DNA from: CAYJMQ01 sp964392415
GTDB taxonomy: Bacteria > Bdellovibrionota > JACOXK01 > 2-02-FULL-40-11
Assembly (NCBI GenBank): GCA_964392415.1
Contig: CAYMPL010000053.1
Span: forward strand, 1 to 13,283
Direction: 5' to 3'
Length of the DNA stretch: 13,283 nucleotides
The notes under the pieces are model-generated. The model was not told the origin of the DNA. It ran no database searches and saw only the letters and a list, made by a program, of their open reading frames with translations. This document shows positions 1 to 5,957 of the stretch, piece by piece (position 1 is the stretch's first letter; every line of letters begins with the position of its first letter). Position numbers and translations under genes: made by a program.

Positions 1-42
1 AATGAAAAACTGGAGAATTACCCTATGGATTTTACACAATAA
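1..42 (+). CDS. Possible 3' end of an unidentified gene (partial)
   Basis: A plus-strand frame is open from the left edge and stops at TAA (40-42). It would give a C-terminal tail ending in LENYPMDFTQ. Thirteen codons are too few to identify a family or to prove coding. If real, it converges on the lipoprotein gene with 16 bases between them. The minus strand in this stretch shows no convincing start of a downstream gene either. Confidence 0.2.
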   Translation, partial: NEKLENYPMDFTQ

Positions 43-58
43 TCCTTGCACTACCGGC

Positions 59-265
59 TTAATATTTGGACTTCTTTTTTTCTCTTTTTTGGTTTTTCTC
101 TTTTTTGGATTCTTCTTTAAAGGAATCTTTGGCTGATTTTTTCGATTCACTCTTTTGAATCCCTTCTTTGAGAGGAGGGAGTGGGGGGGCTTTTACGCCA
201 CAGGCCAGCAGCGGAGTCATCAGAATGATGACGAGCAGAATAGAAATAACATGTTTCATCATCAT
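59..265 (-). CDS. Small LptM-like lipoprotein with lysine-rich tail
   Basis: From the start chosen here this is a 68-residue exported lipoprotein. Residues 4-21 are a short hydrophobic signal peptide ending in the lipobox LLAC, so Cys22 would be lipidated after signal peptidase II cleavage. The mature N-terminus CGVKAPPLPP resembles the LptM/YifL family of tiny lipoproteins, which begin Cys-Gly-x-Lys-x-Pro; in Escherichia coli LptM helps assemble the LptDE export complex. The remaining 35 or so residues are mostly Lys, Glu and Ser, so they should be soluble and disordered. The frame is open up to position 340, but starts upstream of the triple ATG at 257-265 would put about 20 polar residues before the hydrophobic core. 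No start has a good ribosome-binding site. The gene is divergent from lolA. The LptM-like role is inferred from the short motif only. Confidence 0.65.
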   Translation of the reverse strand: MMMKHVISILLVIILMTPLLACGVKAPPLPPLKEGIQKSESKKSAKDSFKEESKKEKNQKREKKKSKY

Positions 266-338
266 AATAATCGGGATAAACATCCTATCAGGATTTTTGT
301 ACTTGTCGATCTGAATATTTTCTGAGAATAATCTTTTC

Positions 339-1043
339 ATGAAATTACATTGGCTGGGGGGGCTGGGAGGCTGGTTTTTAATGCTTTTGGTTGCAGCGCA
401 AACAGAGGCAGCTGGACTTATTGAGAGACTTGAGAAAAGTTATCTTTCTATTGAGGATTTTGAGGCAAATTTTGAGCAGATCGAAACCCATCTCCTTTTA
501 AACAGGGTAAAAAAAACAACGGGGATTATCTATTCTCTCCCCCTGGGTAAGATTTTTTGGCATACCCAGCATCCCTCCCCTCTGAAAGTGATATCCAATG
601 GCAGGGATGTCTGGATGTTTGATCCAAAAGCCCCACAGGTTATACACGAGCGTTGGGAAGGGTTGGACGATCAGACAAGGCTGGCTCTTCTTTTTTTAAG
701 AAGGGAGGGGAAGTTCAAAGACCATTTTAAGACTTTTGAAAACTTGAAACTTCAGGAAATCACGCTGATTCCAAAAAAAGCGATCGGTATTTCAAGGATT
801 ATCGTGAGACTTTTTGCTTATCCATCAGAGAAAGGGCCTGAGCGCAAGGAAGATGCGTGGTTATTTTTTAAAAAAATTACCTTTTATTTTCAATTGGAAA
901 GAAAGACCGATCTGATTCTGGAAGCTGTAAAGTTCAATCAAAAATTGATGCAAAAGCATATAAAAAATCCGATTGATTCTTCAATAGACCACAACTTTGA
1001 TTTTATAAATCCCTTGAAAACATTAGAGAAAAAGTCAAAATAG
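339..1043 (+). CDS. lolA: Outer-membrane lipoprotein carrier protein LolA
   Basis: LolA is a periplasmic chaperone that accepts lipoproteins from the LolCDE transporter in the inner membrane and passes them to the outer membrane. The 234-residue product starts with a signal peptide of about 24 residues (hydrophobic core WFLMLLVAA, cleavage near TEA-AG). The mature protein shows the family pattern: an early FEANFEQ segment, then a G-I-I-Y-S-L-P-L-G-K-I-F-W strand, a P-S-P-L-K-V-I-S-N-G-R-D-V-W strand, and a D-P-K-A-P-Q-V stretch. These match the G-x-x-x-x-x-x-P-x-K/R-x-x-W and dG-x-x-x-W-x-Y/F-D-P core of LolA. The C-terminus is Lys-rich. The ATG at 339 has no strong Shine-Dalgarno; GAGAA lies somewhat far upstream. 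The stop is followed within 3 bases by a promoter for the next gene, so lolA probably ends its transcription unit here. Confidence 0.85.
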   Translation: MKLHWLGGLGGWFLMLLVAAQTEAAGLIERLEKSYLSIEDFEANFEQIETHLLLNRVKKTTGIIYSLPLGKIFWHTQHPSPLKVISNGRDVWMFDPKAPQVIHERWEGLDDQTRLALLFLRREGKFKDHFKTFENLKLQEITLIPKKAIGISRIIVRLFAYPSEKGPERKEDAWLFFKKITFYFQLERKTDLILEAVKFNQKLMQKHIKNPIDSSIDHNFDFINPLKTLEKKSK

Positions 1044-1045
1044 GG

Positions 1046-1075
1046 TTGACATTAAGAACGGATTTTGCATAAAGT
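1046..1075 (+). promoter_or_regulatory. Sigma70-like promoter for the cold-shock gene
   Basis: A perfect -35 box TTGACA (1046-1051) is followed after 18 bases by TAAAGT (1070-1075), which matches the -10 consensus at four of six positions. Transcription would start near 1082 and give a 5' leader of about 130 nt before the cold-shock gene. Long leaders are typical of cspA-type mRNAs, where they control stability and translation with temperature. Confidence 0.55.
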
Positions 1076-1172
1076 AGATTTGAAGGATGGACTCTTTAGG
1101 GTCTAAGGTATCGTGTGTGGAGTGTCAAAAAGCACCGCCGCACTGTCCTCGTAAAAGCAGTTGTTACAAGTT

Positions 1173-1200
1173 TACTGTAGTTGTTTTACAGTACAGGAGG
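1173..1200 (+). promoter_or_regulatory. Leader hairpin abutting the csp Shine-Dalgarno
   Basis: A perfect 7-bp inverted repeat, TACTGTA (1173-1179) and TACAGTA (1187-1193), encloses a 7-nt loop. It ends one base before a consensus AGGAGG ribosome-binding site (1195-1200), which lies 11 nt upstream of the csp ATG. A stem this close to the site could affect ribosome access. That it acts as a temperature switch is inference. Confidence 0.45.
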
Positions 1201-1211
1201 TCATTTAAGTT

Positions 1212-1412
1212 ATGGCGACCGGATATGTAAAGTGGTTCAATGATACAAAGGGATATGGTTTCATTGAACAAGAAGGTGGTCGGGATGTTTTTGTGCATTA
1301 TTCTGCCATTCAGGGAGAAGGATATAAAACATTGTCGGAAGGACAGCTCGTCGAATTCGAAATGGTAGAAGGTCCCAAGGGTCCTCAGGCGACAAGAGTC
1401 GCTAAAAAATAA
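1212..1412 (+). CDS. Cold-shock domain protein (CspA family)
   Basis: A 66-residue single cold-shock domain, the usual family length. The protein is a five-stranded OB-fold that binds single-stranded RNA and DNA and melts mRNA secondary structure. Both nucleic-acid-binding motifs are intact: RNP1 as KGYGFI (residues about 13-18) and RNP2 as VFVHY (about 26-30). The N-terminus GYVKWFNDTKGYGFI and the C-terminus GPKGPQATRV are standard. The start is well supported by AGGAGG at 1195-1200. The gene stands alone behind its own promoter and a long leader. Which paralogue it is (cold-induced or constitutive) cannot be told from the sequence, so no letter is assigned. Confidence 0.95.
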   Translation: MATGYVKWFNDTKGYGFIEQEGGRDVFVHYSAIQGEGYKTLSEGQLVEFEMVEGPKGPQATRVAKK

Positions 1413-1420
1413 CACGCCCC

Positions 1421-1440
1421 ACTAAAAGCCTTTCTTTAGT
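1421..1440 (+). terminator. Weak candidate terminator after csp
   Basis: ACTAAA (1421-1426) and TTTAGT (1435-1440) form a 6-bp A+T-rich stem with an 8-nt loop, followed by TTGTG rather than a T-run. It lies 8 bases past the csp stop, the right place for a terminator, but it would be a weak one. Confidence 0.2.
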
Positions 1441-1499
1441 TTGTGATTTGCAGATTTTTGTATTAAGAGAAGGGACATGCCTTTGGTTGAACCATTTTT

Positions 1500-2576
1500 A
1501 TGAAAGGACTCATTTTAAGCGGCGGGCATGGCACAAGGCTCCGCCCGATTACTCACACATCGGCAAAGCAGCTTGTCCCTGTGGCGAATAAACCGATTCT
1601 CTTTTATGGCATTGAGGCGCTGAGGGATGCGGGGATCACAGATATTGGCATCGTTGTTGGGGAAACAAAAGATGAAATCAGGGCAGCTGTTCAGCAAGGA
1701 GAAAAATTCGGGGTCAGAATCACCTACATTGAGCAGCCAGAACCGCTCGGTCTGGCGCATGCGGCGCTTACCGCGGAACCTTATTTGAAAAATTCTGAAT
1801 TTATCATGTATCTGGGAGATAATTTAATTAAAGGAGGGGTCAGGGATTTTGTCGAAAAATTTAAAAGGGAACGCCCCTCCGCTCAGATCCTTCTTGTAAA
1901 AGTGCCAAACCCTCAGCAATTTGGAGTGGCAGAGCTCGAACATCAAAATGGGGTGACCAGGGTGGTTCGTCTGGTTGAAAAACCAAAAGATCCCAAAAGC
2001 GATTTGGCTCTAGCTGGCGTCTATCTTTTTAATTCTGATATTTTTAAAGCTGCCCGATCGATCGATTTTTCCGGGCGGGGTGAACTTGAAATTACAGACG
2101 CGATTCAATGGCTGATCGATCATCGTTACCAAGTTTACTCCGATATTATTAAGGGATGGTGGAAGGACACCGGAAAATTAGAAGATCTTCTCGAGGCAAA
2201 TCGGATGATGTGCGACGATCTGGAAGCGAAGATTTTAGGGGGGGTTGATGCGCGATCCAAAATTGAATTCAAGGTTTTTATCGACGAGGGGGCAGTCATT
2301 GAAAACAGTGTCATTCGCGGTCCCTCTATGGTTGGGAAAAACTCGAAAGTCATCGATTCTTATGTGGGGCCTTTTACTTCTATAAATGATGATTGCGAAA
2401 TCAGAGGGAGTGAGATAGAGCACAGCATCATTCTTCAGGGGAGTAAGATTATGAATATTCGTCATCGGATATCAGACAGTTTGATCGGAAAAAATGTTGA
2501 AATTGCCGGAAATGTCCGGCGAACGAAGTATCATCAATTTATGGTTGGAGATAGTTCGAGGATTGAACTGACATGA
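1500..2576 (+). CDS. rmlA: Glucose-1-phosphate thymidylyltransferase, long form (RmlA_long)
   Basis: This enzyme joins dTTP and glucose-1-phosphate to give dTDP-glucose, the first step of dTDP-deoxysugar synthesis in the cytoplasm. The N-terminal two thirds is the nucleotidyltransferase fold. It has the nucleotide-binding loop GGHGTRLRP (residues 8-16), Lys23 in the SAKQLVP segment, Asp107 in YLGDNLI, and a VEKP substrate motif in the middle. At 358 residues it is longer than the classical enzyme of about 290. Residues from about 240 on have the short hydrophobic periodicity of a left-handed beta-helix (ENSVIRGP, GSEIEHSIIL), which marks the RmlA_long subfamily. It heads a four-gene operon, and its TGA overlaps the next ATG (ATGA at 2573-2576). 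No clear Shine-Dalgarno precedes the ATG; a mini-ORF at 1477-1503 ends across it. The true sugar product depends on the downstream enzymes. Confidence 0.9.
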   Translation: MKGLILSGGHGTRLRPITHTSAKQLVPVANKPILFYGIEALRDAGITDIGIVVGETKDEIRAAVQQGEKFGVRITYIEQPEPLGLAHAALTAEPYLKNSEFIMYLGDNLIKGGVRDFVEKFKRERPSAQILLVKVPNPQQFGVAELEHQNGVTRVVRLVEKPKDPKSDLALAGVYLFNSDIFKAARSIDFSGRGELEITDAIQWLIDHRYQVYSDIIKGWWKDTGKLEDLLEANRMMCDDLEAKILGGVDARSKIEFKVFIDEGAVIENSVIRGPSMVGKNSKVIDSYVGPFTSINDDCEIRGSEIEHSIILQGSKIMNIRHRISDSLIGKNVEIAGNVRRTKYHQFMVGDSSRIELT

Positions 2577-3043
2577 TTACCAAGGAATTGATTTCGGGGG
2601 TTCAAACAAAAAAACTGGCAGTGATCCCTGATGAGCGGGGGCGTTTGATGGAAATCCTTCGTTCGGATGAGGCGATTTTTAAAAAATTTGGACAGCTTTA
2701 TATGACGGCTGCTCATGAGGGTGTCGTGAAAGGATGGCATTATCACAAGATTCAGTGGGATAATTTTTCTGTGGTCAGGGGGATGATCAAGCTAGTGCTC
2801 TATGACAGCCGATCTGATTCACCGACACATCAGAAGATCAATGAATTCTTTATCGGCGAATATAATCCGCTGCTGGTTCATATTCCACCCTATGTCTATC
2901 ATGGCTTCAAGGGGATCAGTCATCCTGAAGCAATCGTGATCAATTGTCCGACAGAGGTTTATCATTACGCAGACCCGGATGAATTCCGTGCCGACCCGCA
3001 TCATAGTGAAATCCCTTATGACTGGTCACGGCGCGACGGCTAG
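2573..3043 (+). CDS. rmlC: RmlC-family cupin epimerase, short variant
   Basis: A 156-residue member of the dTDP-4-dehydrorhamnose 3,5-epimerase family, which converts dTDP-4-keto-6-deoxyglucose to dTDP-4-keto-L-rhamnose. Family landmarks are PDERGRLMEI (residues about 19-28), KGWHYH where classical RmlC has RGLHFQ, DSRSDSPT, and IPPYVYHGF where classical RmlC has IPxGFAHGF. It is shorter than classical RmlC (about 180 residues). By eye, the catalytic lysine after the HYQ motif appears to be replaced (QWDNFSVV). The operon position between rmlA and rmlB argues for a true dTDP-sugar epimerase, but the variant active site means the exact reaction is uncertain. Translation is probably coupled to rmlA through the ATGA overlap. 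A repeat of about 115 bp follows the stop. Confidence 0.75.
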   Translation: MITKELISGVQTKKLAVIPDERGRLMEILRSDEAIFKKFGQLYMTAAHEGVVKGWHYHKIQWDNFSVVRGMIKLVLYDSRSDSPTHQKINEFFIGEYNPLLVHIPPYVYHGFKGISHPEAIVINCPTEVYHYADPDEFRADPHHSEIPYDWSRRDG

Positions 3044-3051
3044 GGAAGGGT

Positions 3052-3166
3052 TTTTTAAAATGACCCATCTGCTTCGTTGTCCTCGTCGGCGCTCCCTCGA
3101 CGTACCTTCTAAAGTACGCCTCGGTCGGCCTCCTCGGACTGCCTTGCATCTGTGTCATTTTAAAAA
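3052..3166. repeat. Palindromic intergenic repeat (115 bp) inside the rml operon
   Basis: The element is bounded by perfect 13-bp terminal inverted repeats, TTTTTAAAATGAC (3052-3064) and GTCATTTTAAAAA (3154-3166), which extend imperfectly inward. Its centre is a CGTAC/GTACG hairpin (3101-3105 and 3114-3118), and the G+C-rich arms carry repeated CCTCG/CTCGG words. It lies between rmlC and rmlB in an otherwise tightly packed operon, has no credible gene of its own, and would be transcribed as a long hairpin. It resembles dispersed MITE- or REP-like elements known in many environmental Gram-negative genomes. The family assignment is from memory, and only one copy lies in this window. Confidence 0.7.
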
Positions 3167-3193
3167 GCCTGATGGGGTCCTCGGATATTTACA

Positions 3194-4168
3194 ATGAAGC
3201 TTTTGGTGACCGGGGGGGCGGGGTTTATTGGCTCGGCATTCATTCGCACGGTTTTTAGAGTGCGTCCTTCCTATGAAGTGCTTAATGTCGATAAACTGAC
3301 TTACGCAGGGAATCTTGAAAATTTAAAAGAGATTGAAAAATCTGCAGATTATTCTTTTTCGAAAACAGATATTGCGGATCACGAGGCTCTTCGTCAAATT
3401 GTTTCAGCTTATCTGCCTGATGCCATTGTCCATTTTGCGGCCGAATCACACGTCGATCGATCGATTCTCAATTCGAGAAATTTTGTGGACACAAATATTG
3501 TGGGGACGCATACGCTTCTGGAAATGGCGCGGGAATTTAAAATAAAGCGATTTATCCATGTTTCTACGGATGAAGTCTACGGGGCATTGGGGGGGGATGG
3601 ATTTTTTACGGAATCATCTGCGCTTTCGCCGAATAGTCCCTATGCGGCAAGCAAAGCCTCTTCAGATCTTTTGGTCCGTTCTTATTTTAAAACGTATAAG
3701 CTGCCTGTCGTTGTCACAAGATCGGTCAATAATTATGGTCCTTACCAGTATCCTGAAAAGCTGATCCCTCTTTTTATTATCCGGGCGATGCAGGATCAAT
3801 CCTTGCCCGTTTATGGTGACGGTCTTTATGTGCGGGATTGGATTCACGTCGAAGATCATTGTCTGGCCTTGCTTTCCGTTCTGGAAAAGGGAAAGGAGGG
3901 TGAAGTTTATAATATCGGCGCGCGCTGCGAAAAGAAAAATATTGATATCGCGCTTCAGATTCTAAAGATTCTAAACAAGCCTCAATCATTAATTCAATCT
4001 GTTGAGGATCGTCCGGGTCATGACAGACGGTATGCGATCGATCCTTCCAAAATTGAAGGGGATCTTGGATGGCGGGCGACGCGTCATCTCGACGAGGAAC
4101 TCCCTTCTCTCATTCGTTGGTATCAGGAACACGAGCGATGGTGGCTTTGCCTCGAAAAAAAATCTTAG
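3194..4168 (+). CDS. rmlB: dTDP-glucose 4,6-dehydratase
   Basis: A 324-residue extended short-chain dehydrogenase that oxidises, dehydrates and re-reduces dTDP-glucose to dTDP-4-keto-6-deoxyglucose using bound NAD+. The Rossmann motif GGAGFIG spans residues 7-13 and the family signature NVDKLTYAGNLENL follows at 31-44. FAAESHVDRSI covers 81-91. The catalytic Thr-Asp-Glu is present in STDEVYG (Thr125, Asp126, Glu127) and the Tyr-x-x-x-Lys pair is Tyr150/Lys154. The NNYGPYQYPEKLIP and GDGLYVRDWIHVEDH blocks are textbook RmlB. It starts with ATG after the repeat element and its end overlaps rmlD by 31 bases. An eight-G run at 3589-3596 and a seven-G run at 3212-3218 lie in the coding sequence. 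Confidence 0.95.
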   Translation: MKLLVTGGAGFIGSAFIRTVFRVRPSYEVLNVDKLTYAGNLENLKEIEKSADYSFSKTDIADHEALRQIVSAYLPDAIVHFAAESHVDRSILNSRNFVDTNIVGTHTLLEMAREFKIKRFIHVSTDEVYGALGGDGFFTESSALSPNSPYAASKASSDLLVRSYFKTYKLPVVVTRSVNNYGPYQYPEKLIPLFIIRAMQDQSLPVYGDGLYVRDWIHVEDHCLALLSVLEKGKEGEVYNIGARCEKKNIDIALQILKILNKPQSLIQSVEDRPGHDRRYAIDPSKIEGDLGWRATRHLDEELPSLIRWYQEHERWWLCLEKKS

Positions 4169-5040
4169 TTCTTGGAAGCAATGGGCTTTTGGGAGCCGAA
4201 GTGATTCGGCATTTTTCAAAAGGGGCGTATGACGTCAAGGGAGCGAGCCATTCAGAACTCGATATCACAAAAGGGCAGGAAGTTGCCATTTGGATTGAGC
4301 GTTTACACCCGGATTTTGTCATCAATTGCGCAGCGCTTTCGAATGTCGATTATTGTGAAGAGCATCCAGAAGAGGCATATCGCGTCAATGCGGAGGGGGT
4401 TAAAAATATCTGCGTGATTCTGGAAGAAACCGGGGGAAAACTGGTTCATATTTCGACTGACTATGTATTCGATGGCGAGAAAGAGACCCCTTATGAGGAA
4501 ACAGATCCTGTCAATCCCCGAAGTGTCTATGCAGAAAGCAAGCTAAAAGGGGAAGAGGTTGTAAAACGGTTTTTACCAGAAAGCCTCATTGTGCGGGTTC
4601 AATGGCTTTATGGGAAAGATGGAAAGAATTTTTCAAGCCGGGTCATTCGTGAAATTGCGGAGTCTTCTTATACCTCCCCCTATCTCCTTATCGAAGATCG
4701 CGTCGGTTCTCCGACGGAAGTCTCTCAGGTTGCTAAAGGATTGGAAGCGCTGATTCAAAATAATTGTTCAGGACTTTTTCATTTTTCCAGCAGTGGCCAT
4801 TGTTCATGGCTTGAGTTTGGTTATGCGATCTTCGACATATGCAATGATTTAAATGCTCCAAAGATGATTCAGGCAGTTCGAGAGAAAGACATCCAGCGCC
4901 CTGCCCGCCGGCCGCGGTTTTCAGCATTTTCATGTCATAAATTGAAAAAGGAGAGCGGTTACCTCCCCTCACATTGGAAAGAGATGCTTCGGGTTATGAT
5001 AAAAGCTAAAAGCCCTGTTCGAGATCAGAGCGTCCAGTAG
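4138..5040 (+). CDS. rmlD: dTDP-4-dehydrorhamnose reductase
   Basis: A 300-residue short-chain dehydrogenase that performs the last step, NAD(P)H-dependent reduction of dTDP-4-keto-L-rhamnose to dTDP-L-rhamnose. The motifs are the Rossmann loop GSNGLLG (residues 13-19), INCAALSNVDYCEEHPEEAYRVN (62-84), STDYVFDG (106-113), and the catalytic Tyr131/Lys135 in YAESK. The W-L-Y-G-K-D-G-K-N-F segment is also typical. The frame is open to 4069, but that longer start would add 23 residues read from inside rmlB. The ATG at 4138 places the Rossmann strand near the N-terminus as in relatives and has an AGGA about 10 nt upstream. It overlaps the end of rmlB by 31 bases, so the two are co-translated. It is the last gene of the operon. 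Confidence 0.9.
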   Translation: MVALPRKKILVLGSNGLLGAEVIRHFSKGAYDVKGASHSELDITKGQEVAIWIERLHPDFVINCAALSNVDYCEEHPEEAYRVNAEGVKNICVILEETGGKLVHISTDYVFDGEKETPYEETDPVNPRSVYAESKLKGEEVVKRFLPESLIVRVQWLYGKDGKNFSSRVIREIAESSYTSPYLLIEDRVGSPTEVSQVAKGLEALIQNNCSGLFHFSSSGHCSWLEFGYAIFDICNDLNAPKMIQAVREKDIQRPARRPRFSAFSCHKLKKESGYLPSHWKEMLRVMIKAKSPVRDQSVQ

Positions 5041-5102
5041 AGATCTAAAAAATAGAATGTAACTTTACCCATCTCAAGGTCTGTTCTTGCTGTTAATTTG
5101 GC

Positions 5103-5131
5103 TTGCTGAGAAGACCTTATTTATGTATAAA
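5103..5131 (+). promoter_or_regulatory. Candidate promoter for the toxin-antitoxin pair
   Basis: TTGCTG (5103-5108) and TATAAA (5126-5131) are separated by 17 bases and lie in the 143-nt gap after rmlD. The -10 is good but the -35 matches only TTG. Just upstream, AAGGTCT (5076-5082) and AGACCTT (5112-5118) form a 7-bp inverted repeat with a 29-nt loop that overlaps the promoter and could be an operator. This is inference. Confidence 0.35.
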
Positions 5132-5198
5132 AATCCTCTGAAAAAATGGTGGTCTTTGAATGGGCTCAAAAAATAAATAATGTGTGGTGACGCCTCTC

Positions 5199-5621
5199 AT
5201 GACGGATGATCAAAAGCTTTTAAATGAATACAAAGTATCTCTTTTAAAGGCCATTGAATATTTAAAATACAGTTTTAAGAAAGTTCAACCGCTTTCTATG
5301 GATTTAAACAACGCTGACCCGGAACTGCTGGAGACATGGGAAAGCTTTGTAGCCCGTTTTGCGCGTGTGACGGATATTTTTTTGATGAAATATATCAGAA
5401 CCAGAATCAAGCTTGATGATCCTGGCTTTGAAGGGAGTTTTATCGATCATTTAAATCGGGCGGAAAAATTGGGTCTCATTAAAGATGTGGATCAATGGCT
5501 GGAAATCCGAAAAATACGCAATCAGGCCACCCATGAATATACCCCCAAAGAGCTGGCGCCATATTTAAAAAAGATCAAGGAATTGACGTCTGTTGTTCTG
5601 GCCATTGAGAAAGCGATTTGA
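5199..5621 (+). CDS. hepT: HEPN-domain toxin of an MNT/HEPN pair (HepT-like, HI0074 family)
   Basis: A 140-residue all-helical protein with the HEPN active-site motif R-x4-H-x-Y intact as RNQATHEY (Arg107, His112, Tyr114). In characterised HepT proteins this motif is the RNase or toxic centre, and the cognate MntA partner silences it by adding AMP to the tyrosine. The preceding WESFVARFARVTDIF and AEKLGLI.DVDQWLEIRKIRN segments follow the HI0074 'nucleotidyltransferase substrate-binding' pattern. The frame is open from GTG 5184, but the ATG at 5199 is the first conventional start; neither has a strong Shine-Dalgarno. The stop overlaps the next ATG (TGATG at 5619-5623), the usual order and coupling for hepT-mntA. 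The role is inferred from the motif and the pairing. Confidence 0.8.
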   Translation: MTDDQKLLNEYKVSLLKAIEYLKYSFKKVQPLSMDLNNADPELLETWESFVARFARVTDIFLMKYIRTRIKLDDPGFEGSFIDHLNRAEKLGLIKDVDQWLEIRKIRNQATHEYTPKELAPYLKKIKELTSVVLAIEKAI

Positions 5622-5953
5622 TGCGACTGAAGCCATGGGAAATCGATGGTATGGTGGAAGCTATTGAAACCCTCTTTAAAAAAGAGGAGCTTTCTTTAAG
5701 GGCTGTTGAACTTCGCCTTTATGGCAGCCGTTCGGATGATCAAAAAAAAGGTGGAGATATTGATTTATTATTGCGAGCTCCCAACGACATTTTATCAAGA
5801 GTGCAAGACTTAAAATTTCGAATCAACATTGAAATGCAAAAACGCATCGGCGAACAAAAAATTGATCTGCTTGTTATAGGAGATCAGAATCTTCCTGAAG
5901 AACCCTTTCATCGCATCGCGCTCAAAAAATCTTTGTTATTGAAAAAGTGGTAA
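5621..5953 (+). CDS. mntA: MntA-like minimal nucleotidyltransferase (antitoxin)
   Basis: A 110-residue minimal nucleotidyltransferase of the polymerase-beta superfamily. The signature G-S-x9-D-x-D is complete: Gly35-Ser36 in LYGSRSDD, and Asp46 and Asp48 in GGDIDLLL. Asp82 in KIDLLVI is the third metal-binding carboxylate. Family members paired with HEPN proteins act as antitoxins by transferring AMP from ATP to the HEPN tyrosine. A start at TTG 5618 is possible, but the ATG at 5621 overlapping the hepT stop is better. The two genes form a complete two-gene module at the left edge of a more A+T-rich stretch. Its toxicity and specificity are not known. Confidence 0.8.
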   Translation: MRLKPWEIDGMVEAIETLFKKEELSLRAVELRLYGSRSDDQKKGGDIDLLLRAPNDILSRVQDLKFRINIEMQKRIGEQKIDLLVIGDQNLPEEPFHRIALKKSLLLKKW

Positions 5954-5957
5954 GTGA

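Noticed and set aside
282..294. ATCCT-ATC-AGGAT hairpin followed by T5 between the lipoprotein and lolA starts
   Set aside because: A stem of five A/T-containing pairs with a 3-base loop, placed upstream of lolA, is too weak to call a terminator or attenuator.
2979..3197. A 72-codon plus-strand frame running from rmlC through the intergenic repeat
   Set aside because: Half of it is rmlC read in another frame and the rest is the palindromic repeat. It has no ribosome-binding site and repeat-derived Arg/Pro-rich composition.
4069..4137. A longer start for rmlD
   Set aside because: The extra 23 residues are rmlB sequence in another frame. ATG 4138 fits the family N-terminus and has a Shine-Dalgarno-like AGGA.
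5076..5118. A rho-independent terminator after rmlD
   Set aside because: The 7-bp arms AAGGTCT/AGACCTT enclose a 29-nt loop and are not followed by a T-run. An operator-like role is as likely.
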